Below, one piece after another: positions 53,107 through 59,102 of a stretch of DNA of 59,102 bases (its first letter is position 1; each line of letters opens with the position of its first letter). The DNA lies in NCBI RefSeq assembly GCF_002874535.1, contig NZ_CP025025.1, positions 4,644,353 through 4,703,454 of the forward strand, written 5' to 3'. Both the position numbers and the translations under genes were made by a program. Source of the DNA: Mesobacillus jeotgali (GTDB taxonomy: Bacteria > Bacillota > Bacilli > Bacillales > Cytobacillaceae). A model generated the notes under the pieces. That model had not been told where the DNA came from and made no database searches. It saw only the letters and a list, made by a program, of their open reading frames with translations.

Positions 53107-53878
53107 GCAGAGGCCAAAAGAAGAGATTAATGAATTAATCAAAGCCTACCAGCTGCATGAGGATGCAGACGCCCAAAATGAGCTGGTTCTTCATTATCAA
53201 AACCTTGTCGAAACAATTGCCAGAAAGTATTCCAAAGGAAGGTCATTCCACGAGGATATCTTCCAGGTTGGAATGATTGGTCTTTTAGGCGCAATCCGAC
53301 GCTATGATGAAACATTTGGCAAAAGCTTTGAGGCATTTGCCGTGCCGACCATCATTGGTGAAATCAAAAGATTCTTAAGAGATAAAACGTGGAGCGTCCA
53401 CGTACCGCGCAGGATAAAGGAGCTTGGTCCAAAAATCAAGACGACTGTCGAAGATTTGACAACCCAACTGCACCGCTCTCCGCGAGTAGATGAAATTGCG
53501 GAAGCACTCGAGGTTTCTGAAGAAGAAGTATTGGAAGCCATGGAGATGGGTAAAAGCTACCAGGCCTTATCCGTTGACCATTCTATTGAAGCTGATTCTG
53601 ATGGAGGAACAGTCACCCTGTTGGATATCGTCGGAAACATTGATGAAGGCTATGAAAAAATCAATCAAAGAATGGTGCTCGAAAAAGTACTGCATGTACT
53701 GAGTGAACGCGAAAAGTTAATTATCCAATATACCTACCTTGATAACCTCAGCCAGAAAGAGGCTGGTGACAAGCTTGGTATTTCACAGATGCATGTATCA
53801 CGTCTTCAAAGAAGGGCAATCAAAAAGCTTCAAGAGGCGATTCATGCGGAAAACAACAACTCGGAGTACATTACATGA
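53084..53878 (+). CDS. sigB: RNA polymerase sigma-B factor
   Basis: General stress sigma factor, 264 aa, SigB/SigF/SigG subgroup. Region 2 (FQVGMIGLLGAIRRYDETFGKSFEAFAVPTIIGEIKRFLRDK), region 3 (VHVPRRIKELGPKI) and region 4 (LSQKEAGDKLGISQMHVSRLQRRAIKKL) are complete. The start lies within rsbW, with GGTGGAG close upstream. Ends at a coupled rsbX start. Confidence 0.97.
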   Translation: MQRQSQPKQRPKEEINELIKAYQLHEDADAQNELVLHYQNLVETIARKYSKGRSFHEDIFQVGMIGLLGAIRRYDETFGKSFEAFAVPTIIGEIKRFLRDKTWSVHVPRRIKELGPKIKTTVEDLTTQLHRSPRVDEIAEALEVSEEEVLEAMEMGKSYQALSVDHSIEADSDGGTVTLLDIVGNIDEGYEKINQRMVLEKVLHVLSEREKLIIQYTYLDNLSQKEAGDKLGISQMHVSRLQRRAIKKLQEAIHAENNNSEYIT

Positions 53879-54474
53879 TTCAACAGTTCAAAGACAAAAT
53901 AGAACTTTATGCTTACCAGACAATCAAAGAAGGTAAAGTAGAGTGCGGTGACAGCTATTATTATACAGCTACTGATGATTATTTTGTCTGTGTACTTGCT
54001 GATGGATTAGGGTCAGGGCAATATGCCCATGAAGCTTCTGCCGCTGTCGTTTCAGTAGTAGAACAACACCATCACGAAGACGTAGATACGCTCATGAAAT
54101 ACTGCAACAATATTTTGGTGCAAAAAAGAGGGGCCGCTGTCTCGATCTTCAAAGTCTACTTCGAAACCCGCGAATTTGTATACAGCTGTGTTGGAAATAT
54201 CCGCTTCTTCCTCTATACCTCAAATGGCAAACTAACATATCCATTGCCAGTAACAGGTTATCTGTCAGGTAAGCCGCAGGTATTTCACACCCAGAGGTTC
54301 ATTTATGAGCCAGAATCAAAATTCCTGATTTACTCAGATGGTTTTGACAATATACATGGCGCTAAAACGATATTGAAAGGGTACCGCTCAGTTGGTGCCA
54401 TCGCAGAACAAATCAAAAGTGAATATGCAAACTCAATGGATGATGCAACTTTTATTGTGGGAAGTCTACTTTAG
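53875..54474 (+). CDS. rsbX: PP2C-type phosphatase RsbX
   Basis: A 199-aa small PPM phosphatase resetting the stressosome by dephosphorylating RsbS and RsbR. It has VCVLADGLGSGQYAHEASAAV (metal site) and YSDGFDNIH near residue 160. The ATG overlaps the sigB stop by 4 bp. It is the last gene of the operon, with a terminator overlapping the stop codon. Confidence 0.94.
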   Translation: MIQQFKDKIELYAYQTIKEGKVECGDSYYYTATDDYFVCVLADGLGSGQYAHEASAAVVSVVEQHHHEDVDTLMKYCNNILVQKRGAAVSIFKVYFETREFVYSCVGNIRFFLYTSNGKLTYPLPVTGYLSGKPQVFHTQRFIYEPESKFLIYSDGFDNIHGAKTILKGYRSVGAIAEQIKSEYANSMDDATFIVGSLL

Positions 54475-54491
54475 CCGGTGGGCTTCTTTTT
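54461..54491 (+). terminator. terminator of the rsb-sigB operon
   Basis: GAAGTCTAC pairs with GTGGGCTTC (three G-T pairs), loop overlapping the rsbX stop, then TTTTTG. Confidence 0.7.
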
Positions 54492-54655
54492 GTTTTGCAT
54501 GGGAGGCAGGATACAGATTAACCCTATGTGTCCGTTGGTGGTGGATGAGAATTGAATATAGAAGGATGCCTCATGCTCACTGTAAACCTTCCGCTTATTT
54601 TGGTACACTATTAAAGTGACAAGCAATACCAATATAGATTATGGAGGATTGTCTC

Positions 54656-56836
54656 TTGACTCAAACAATGGATAAGCAAGATCAATATGTAAAAATCATT
54701 GCCAAAGAGCAATCGTTAACAGCTAAACAAGTGCAAAGTGTCATTTCGTTAATTGATGAAGGAAACACTGTACCGTTCATAGCCCGTTACCGAAAGGAAA
54801 TGACAGGTGCGCTTGATGAAGTGCAAATCCGTGACATCGTTGAAAGATGGCAATACATACAGAACTTAGAGCAGCGTAAAGAGGAAGTCATCAGGCTCAT
54901 CGAAGAACAGGGAAAGCTGACTGACGAACTGAAGACGAACATTGAAAAAGCAATCAAGCTACAGGAAGTAGAAGACTTATACCGGCCATACAAGCAAAAA
55001 AGAAGAACGAAAGCGACTGTTGCAAAAGAAAAGGGACTTGAGCCACTTGCTCAGTGGATGCTGGAGTTCCCTGTAAACGGAAGTCTCGAAGAAAAAGCCC
55101 GAGGGTTTTTATCAGAAGAAAAAGGTGTCGAATCTATTGAAGATGCGATTGCTGGAGCGAAAGATATCATCGCTGAAATTGTTTCCGATGACGCAGACAG
55201 CCGCAAGTGGATTAGGAATGAAACCTATAGATCTGGCTCCATCGATTCTTCGGTGAAAAATGAAGAGCAGGATGAGAAGAATGTGTATGAGATGTATTAT
55301 GAGTATTCTGAGCCTGTCAATAAAGTGGTGCCGCACAGAATCCTTGCGCTCAACCGCGGTGAAAAAGAGGATCTCTTAAGAGTCTCTATAAAGTCAAAAA
55401 CAGATGTCATTATGAGCTATCTGCAGCGTAAATGGGTTACTAAGAATCACTCCATCACAGCTGCTTCAGTAACAGAAGCAATCGAGGATGCATATAAGCG
55501 ACTGATCCAGCCCTCGATCGAACGTGAGATCAGGAATGAACTGACGGAAAAAGCTGAAGAGCAAGCGATCCATATCTTTTCCGAAAACCTGCGAAAACTT
55601 CTCCTCCAACCGCCGTTAAAAGGGAAAGTTGTCCTTGGTGTAGACCCGGCATTCAGAACAGGCTGTAAACTGGCTGCAGTAGATGAAACAGGAAAAGTTT
55701 TATCAATTGGTGTGATATATCCACATACCTCCGGAGCGAAAAATACAGAGGCGAAGGATAAATTCATTAAAGTACTGAAAGAGCATGATGTGGAAATGGT
55801 CGCAATCGGTAACGGAACTGCTTCCAGGGAAACAGAGCAATTCGTGTCAGATATCCTGAGAGAGATGGATAAAGAGATTTACTATCTCATTGTGAATGAA
55901 GCAGGGGCGAGTGTCTATTCCGCATCCGATCTTGCTCGAGAAGAATTCCCTAACTACCAGGTAGAAGAACGAAGTGCAGTATCGATTGCCCGTCGATTGC
56001 AAGACCCGCTGGCTGAACTCGTTAAAATCGATCCGAAATCAGTCGGTGTCGGTCAGTATCAGCATGATGTCAGCCAGAAAAAACTATCCGACTCTTTGAC
56101 GTTCGTTGTTGAGACAGCGGTTAACCAGGTGGGAGTCAATGTTAATACCGCTTCTTCTTCTTTATTGCAGTACGTATCTGGCCTTTCTAAAACAGTAGCT
56201 AATAATATAGTAAAGAAGCGTGAAGAAGAAGGGAAGTTTACGAGCCGGACGCAGCTGAAAAAAATTCCACGTCTAGGGGCCAAGACATATGAACAGGCAA
56301 TCGGATTCCTGCGAGTCATTGATGGGAAGGAACCTCTTGACCGGACCGGCATCCACCCGGAAAGTTACAGTGAGGTAAAGCAGCTGCTTGATAGCCTGGG
56401 ATTCAAAACAAAGGATTTAGGAACACCGGCATTGAAGGACGCGCTCGCGAAAATCAACATCGACCAAACTGCAGATGAATTAGGAATCGGTAAACTTACA
56501 CTGAAAGATAACGTTGATGCACTCGTAAGGCCTGAACGCGACCCGCGGGACGAGCTTCCAGCACCACTTTTAAAAAAGGATGTATTGAAGCTCGAGGACC
56601 TTAAGGCGGGGATGGAACTTCAAGGTACAGTACGGAATGTGGTTGACTTCGGTGCATTCGTTGATATTGGTGTAAAACAGGACGGACTTGTCCATATCTC
56701 AAAACTAAGCAATCGTTTTGTAAAACACCCGCTGGATATTGTATCCGTTGGGGATGTGGTCACCGTATGGGTGGACAGTGTCGACCAGAAAAAAGGCCGC
56801 GTCGCATTAACGATGCTTAAGCCTGATCAGGCATAA
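54656..56836 (+). CDS. tex: Tex family RNA-binding transcription accessory protein
   Basis: About 726 aa: N-terminal helical domain (GNTVPFIARYRKEMTGALDE, near residue 40), YqgF-like nuclease fold (VLGVDPAFRTGCKLAAVD, near 330), HhH pair (VNVNTASSSLLQYVSGL and FTSRTQLKKIPRLGAKTYEQ, near 500-560), and a C-terminal S1 domain (GMELQGTVRNVVDFGAFVDIGVKQDGLVHIS, near 650). TTG 54656 has GGAGG eight bases upstream; the ATG 15 bp earlier overlaps it. B. subtilis homologue is YdcI in the same position. Binds nucleic acid; precise role unsettled in the family. Confidence 0.95.
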   Translation: MTQTMDKQDQYVKIIAKEQSLTAKQVQSVISLIDEGNTVPFIARYRKEMTGALDEVQIRDIVERWQYIQNLEQRKEEVIRLIEEQGKLTDELKTNIEKAIKLQEVEDLYRPYKQKRRTKATVAKEKGLEPLAQWMLEFPVNGSLEEKARGFLSEEKGVESIEDAIAGAKDIIAEIVSDDADSRKWIRNETYRSGSIDSSVKNEEQDEKNVYEMYYEYSEPVNKVVPHRILALNRGEKEDLLRVSIKSKTDVIMSYLQRKWVTKNHSITAASVTEAIEDAYKRLIQPSIEREIRNELTEKAEEQAIHIFSENLRKLLLQPPLKGKVVLGVDPAFRTGCKLAAVDETGKVLSIGVIYPHTSGAKNTEAKDKFIKVLKEHDVEMVAIGNGTASRETEQFVSDILREMDKEIYYLIVNEAGASVYSASDLAREEFPNYQVEERSAVSIARRLQDPLAELVKIDPKSVGVGQYQHDVSQKKLSDSLTFVVETAVNQVGVNVNTASSSLLQYVSGLSKTVANNIVKKREEEGKFTSRTQLKKIPRLGAKTYEQAIGFLRVIDGKEPLDRTGIHPESYSEVKQLLDSLGFKTKDLGTPALKDALAKINIDQTADELGIGKLTLKDNVDALVRPERDPRDELPAPLLKKDVLKLEDLKAGMELQGTVRNVVDFGAFVDIGVKQDGLVHISKLSNRFVKHPLDIVSVGDVVTVWVDSVDQKKGRVALTMLKPDQA

Positions 56837-56839
56837 TAC

Positions 56840-56869
56840 AAAAGACTGCAGGAATGCCTGCAGTCTTTT
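56840..56869 (+). terminator. terminator after tex
   Basis: AAAAGACTGCAGG / CCTGCAGTCTTTT perfect 13-bp stem. It is partly inside the 3' end of the minus-strand cmpA gene. Confidence 0.85.
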
Positions 56870-56987
56870 AATCGTTTAAATTTTGTTTATTTCTATAAAA
56901 GTACCAACATTGATTTAAAAGTTTGATCTGATACCGATTTTTCTCATAGAAGGCTCGTTTCATTTGATTCTGAAACCAGACAGGCAT
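56868..56987 (-). CDS. cmpA: cortex morphogenetic protein CmpA
   Basis: A 39-aa protein reading MPVWFQNQMKRAFYEK, then NRYQIKLLNQCWYFYRNK and QNLND. It matches the B. subtilis CmpA pattern (MPNWL..QM..AFLEKD.YQIKLLNQCWYFYRKK) almost throughout. CmpA delays sporulation engulfment-cortex assembly and is degraded via ClpXP in that organism. AAGGAGG lies seven bases before ATG 56987. A CATATATT element upstream on this strand could be a sigma-E -10. Position between tex and sprT is also conserved. Confidence 0.92.
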   Translation of the reverse strand: MPVWFQNQMKRAFYEKNRYQIKLLNQCWYFYRNKQNLND

Positions 56988-57079
56988 GGCAATACCTCCT
57001 TAAGATAATGCTTTAAAAGGTAACATTAATATATGCTATAATGGGTTGTCATGTTTCTAAAAAGGCAGGCGTTTTCCAG

Positions 57080-57553
57080 ATGACTGATCAAGAGTTGCAC
57101 AATCTTGTAGTGATGATATCCGATAAATACTTCCATAAGCCATTCAGGCATAAGGCGTTCTTCAATCCCAGACTTCGAACAACTGGCGGGCGCTATATGC
57201 TGAACAGCCACAACATCGAAATTAATAAAAAGTATTTTGAGCAGCTTGGTGAGGCGGAGTTGGTCGGGATCATTAAACATGAACTTTGCCATTACCATCT
57301 TCATATAGAAGGAAAAGGCTACAAGCATCGCGATAAAGATTTTCGAGATCTATTAAAGAAGGTAGATGCCCCGAGGTTTTGTTCTACTCTTCCGGAGGAG
57401 AAAAAGAGAAGGGCGAAACAGAAGTTCGTTTTTTATCAGTGCAGCAGCTGTAAGATGACCTATCGCCGCAAAAGATCTATCAATACTTCGAAATACGTGT
57501 GTGGAAAATGCCGTGGAAAGTTGATAAAAGTGAAGGAAATGATTGTAGAATAA
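57080..57553 (+). CDS. SprT-family zinc protein (YdcK-like)
   Basis: A 157-aa SprT-like protein with metalloprotease-type motif HELCHYHLH (HExxH variant H-E-L-C-H, near residue 66) and a C-terminal zinc ribbon (CSSCKMTY and CGKCRGK, near residues 125-150). The start at ATG 57080 matches the family; an in-frame ATG at 57041 directly abuts a TATAAT promoter element. Protease activity is not demonstrated for the bacterial family. Last protein gene before the tRNA cluster. Confidence 0.9.
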   Translation: MTDQELHNLVVMISDKYFHKPFRHKAFFNPRLRTTGGRYMLNSHNIEINKKYFEQLGEAELVGIIKHELCHYHLHIEGKGYKHRDKDFRDLLKKVDAPRFCSTLPEEKKRRAKQKFVFYQCSSCKMTYRRKRSINTSKYVCGKCRGKLIKVKEMIVE

Positions 57554-57602
57554 GCCTTTGTGTGCTGCTAAAAAAGAAATAAAAAACTTATCAAAAACAC
57601 CC

Positions 57603-57631
57603 TTGACTTTTGCTAGGCAGCTCCCTATAAT
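57603..57631 (+). promoter_or_regulatory. promoter of the tRNA-rRNA operon
   Basis: TTGACT, 17-bp spacer, TATAAT: near-consensus sigma-A promoter, 43 bp before tRNA-Asn. Strong, as expected for stable RNA. Confidence 0.88.
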
Positions 57632-57673
57632 AGTAAGAGTCGACAAGACAACGACATCGAAAATTAAAGTTAT

Positions 57674-57748
57674 TCCGCAGTAGCTCAGTGGTAGAGCACT
57701 CGGCTGTTAACCGAGCGGTCGTAGGTTCGAATCCTACCTGCGGAGCCA
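57674..57748 (+). tRNA. tRNA-Asn (GTT)
   Basis: Complete cloverleaf; acceptor TCCGCAG / CTGCGGA, anticodon GTT (CTGTTAA loop), encoded CCA. Confidence 0.96.
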
Positions 57749-57763
57749 TTAATTTTAAGGTAT

Positions 57764-57854
57764 GGGGAAGTACTCAAGAGGCTGAAGAGGCGCCCCTGCT
57801 AAGGGTGTAGGTCGCGTAAGCGGCGCGAGGGTTCAAATCCCTCCTTCTCCGCCA
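57764..57854 (+). tRNA. tRNA-Ser (GCT)
   Basis: Long variable arm; acceptor GGGGAAG / CTTCTCC with one G-T pair, anticodon GCT, encoded CCA. Confidence 0.94.
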
Positions 57855-57872
57855 GAACCTTTTAAAAAATAT

Positions 57873-57947
57873 GGCCCCTTGGTCAAGCGGTTAAGACACC
57901 GCCCTTTCACGGCGGTAACACGGGTTCGAATCCCGTAGGGGTCACCA
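57873..57947 (+). tRNA. tRNA-Glu (TTC)
   Basis: Acceptor GGCCCCT pairs with AGGGGTC, anticodon TTC, encoded CCA. Confidence 0.95.
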
Positions 57948-57991
57948 AGATTTTTTCGCGACAGCGAAAGTGACATTATAATTCCATATCT

Positions 57992-58067
57992 GGTCCCGTG
58001 GTGTAGCGGTTAACATGCCTGCCTGTCACGCAGGAGATCGCCGGTTCGATCCCGGTCGGGACCGCCA
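57992..58067 (+). tRNA. tRNA-Asp (GTC)
   Basis: Acceptor GGTCCCG / CGGGACC, anticodon GTC, encoded CCA. Confidence 0.96.
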
Positions 58068-58073
58068 TTTTAT

Positions 58074-58148
58074 TGGGCTATAGCCAAGCGGTAAGGCATC
58101 GCACTTTGACTGCGACATGCGTTGGTTCGAATCCAGCTAGCCCAGCCA
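58074..58148 (+). tRNA. tRNA-Gln (TTG)
   Basis: Acceptor TGGGCTA / TAGCCCA, anticodon TTG in CTTTGAC, encoded CCA. Confidence 0.95.
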
Positions 58149-58153
58149 TTTTT

Positions 58154-58275
58154 GAGCCATTAGCTCAGTCAGTTGCTCGCTTCATTGAACAACATCAGCG
58201 GCAACTTGCGAGAAAGACCGAAGGTCTTTTGAGCACAGGATTCAAACAAAACTTGTTTAGGGTTTTGTTTAATAC
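58154..58275 (+). other. truncated tRNA-Lys 5' copy followed by a hairpin-rich insert
   Basis: The first 17 nt of tRNA-Lys (GAGCCATTAGCTCAGTC) occur twice: at 58154-58170, where the rest of the tRNA is missing, and at the intact gene (58276). Between them 105 bp contain three inverted repeats: AGTTGC/GCAACT, AAAGACC/GGTCTTT and AAACAAAAC/GTTTTGTTT. The pattern suggests an insertion with target duplication, or a tRNA gene broken and re-duplicated. Confidence 0.8.
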
Positions 58276-58351
58276 GAGCCATTAGCTCAGTCGGTAGAGC
58301 ATCTGACTTTTAATCAGAGGGTCGAAGGTTCGAGTCCTTCATGGCTCACCA
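58276..58351 (+). tRNA. tRNA-Lys (TTT)
   Basis: Acceptor GAGCCAT / ATGGCTC, anticodon TTT, encoded CCA. Preceded by a partial copy of its own 5' end. Confidence 0.96.
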
Positions 58352-58369
58352 TTTTCAACAAATGAATAT

Positions 58370-58454
58370 GCGGGTGTGGCGGAATTGGCAGACGCACCAG
58401 ACTTAGGATCTGGCGCCGCAAGGCGTGGGGGTTCGACTCCCTTCACCCGCACCA
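58370..58454 (+). tRNA. tRNA-Leu (TAG)
   Basis: Class II tRNA; acceptor GCGGGTG / CACCCGC, anticodon TAG, long variable arm, encoded CCA. Confidence 0.95.
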
Positions 58455-58511
58455 TTAATTACCTGTTGATAATGAACCTCAATTAGTTATTATATAAACC
58501 TGTCATGTTTT

Positions 58512-58597
<86 letters not shown>

Positions 58598-58608
58598 AAA
58601 AAATGTTA

Positions 58609-58637
58609 TTGACATCCTATATCGGATGTGATAGGAT
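58609..58637 (+). promoter_or_regulatory. internal promoter before tRNA-Arg
   Basis: TTGACA, 17-bp spacer, TAGGAT, 25 bp before tRNA-Arg. It could add transcription of the last three tRNAs and the rRNA genes. Confidence 0.6.
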
Positions 58638-58661
58638 ATAAAAGTTGCTATTAAAACTAAT

Positions 58662-58738
<77 letters not shown>

Positions 58739-58756
58739 TTATTTTTCTCTTAATAA

Positions 58757-58833
58757 CGGGGAGTAGCTCAGCTTGGTAGAGCACTTGGTTTGGGACCAAG
58801 GGGTCGCAGGTTCGAATCCTGTCTTCCCGACCA
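58757..58833 (+). tRNA. tRNA-Pro (TGG)
   Basis: Acceptor CGGGGAG / CTTCCCG, one G-T pair, anticodon TGG, encoded CCA. Confidence 0.95.
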
Positions 58834-58853
58834 TTCAGCAACTAACTTTATAT

Positions 58854-58927
58854 GCGGGTGTAGTTTAGTGGTAAAACCTCAGCCTTCCAAGCTGATGATG
58901 AGAGTTCGATTCTCTTCACCCGCTCCA
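58854..58927 (+). tRNA. tRNA-Gly (TCC)
   Basis: Acceptor GCGGGTG / CACCCGC, anticodon TCC, encoded CCA. Confidence 0.95.
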
Positions 58928-58934
58928 ATTTCAT

Positions 58935-58949
58935 TGTTCTTTGAAAACT
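58935..58949 (+). promoter_or_regulatory. rrn boxA antitermination element
   Basis: TGTTCTTTGAAAACT, the conserved Bacillus rrn leader boxA recognised by NusB/S10, about 110 bp before 16S. Confidence 0.8.
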
Positions 58950-58980
58950 AAACAAACAAGCGTCAACAAACAATAAATTA

Positions 58981-59008
58981 TCATGGCTTCTATTATAGAA
59001 GACCATGA
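58981..59008 (+). other. hairpin in the 16S leader
   Basis: TCATGG / CCATGA outer stem enclosing CTTCTA / TAGAAG. It lies between boxA and the 16S 5' end, in the position of the rRNA-processing leader. Confidence 0.55.
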
Positions 59009-59045
59009 GCCAACGTTTTAACTTTATGAGCTAACTCATAACTCT

Positions 59046-59102
59046 TTCTTGGAGAGTTTGATCCTGGCTCAGGACGAACGCTGGCGGCGTGCCTAATACA
59101 TG
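59046..59102 (+). rRNA. 16S ribosomal RNA, 5' end (partial)
   Basis: GGAGAGTTTGATCCTGGCTC and GACGAACGCTGGCGGCGTGCC are the universal 5' sequence of bacterial 16S rRNA. The gene runs out of the window. It makes the tRNA cluster the head of a tRNA-rRNA operon. Confidence 0.97.

Noticed and set aside
54487-54655. 18-codon frame beginning near 54497
   Set aside because: Very short, no convincing ribosome site, and no dedicated terminator.
58073-58285. 70-codon frame across tRNA-Gln and the broken tRNA-Lys
   Set aside because: Overlaps a functional tRNA gene.

Overview
The window is a 59.1 kb stretch of chromosome from a Gram-positive, spore-forming Bacillaceae (Bacillus sensu lato; species not determinable here). 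The evidence is gene content and order matching the Bacillus core: sigW-rsiW-cdaA-cdaR-glmM-glmS on the left, and ddl-murF-cshA-ydbS-ydbT-rhomboid-acpS-ydcC-alr-mazEF-rsbR/S/T/U/V/W-sigB-rsbX-tex-cmpA-sprT-tRNAs-16S on the right. Strong AGGAGG ribosome binding sites, frequent TTG starts, sigma-W and sigma-B promoters, a glmS ribozyme and a cobalamin riboswitch agree with this.

Layout. 1-9.3 kb: arginase, a Spo0E-like phosphatase, the sigma-W regulon switch, c-di-AMP synthesis and UDP-GlcNAc precursor synthesis. 9.4-31.9 kb: accessory region with an MBL hydrolase, NERD protein, secreted CocE-type hydrolase, secreted M14 carboxypeptidase, two short minus-strand genes, cold-shock protein, orphan sporulation-type histidine kinase, a kinase-aldolase pair for 5-deoxypentose or methylthioribose disposal, mechanosensitive channel, DedA, TSUP, GNAT, RodA, and a B12-riboswitch-controlled btuF-btuC-btuD::cbiZ operon. 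32-59.1 kb: SulP transporter, UspA, cell-wall ligases, DEAD helicase, UvsE, alanine racemase, MazEF, the complete sigma-B stressosome operon, Tex, CmpA, SprT, 11 tRNA genes and the 5' end of an rrn operon.

How it works together. Much of the window is envelope and stress physiology: sigma-W with its anti-sigma factor, CdaA/CdaR/GlmM linking c-di-AMP to wall precursors, GlmS feedback through its ribozyme, Ddl/MurF/Alr making D-Ala-D-Ala peptide precursors, RodA polymerising wall, and sigma-B integrating general stress. A sigma-B-type promoter lies in front of rsbR as well as in front of rsbV.

The most unusual feature is a set of five intergenic tandem arrays. Four have an exact 52 bp period and one a 51 bp period. 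They belong to three unrelated sequence families, each unit carrying one inverted repeat. A shorter 21 bp array and a 3-copy ~21 bp array also occur. No insertion sequence, prophage or CRISPR array was seen.
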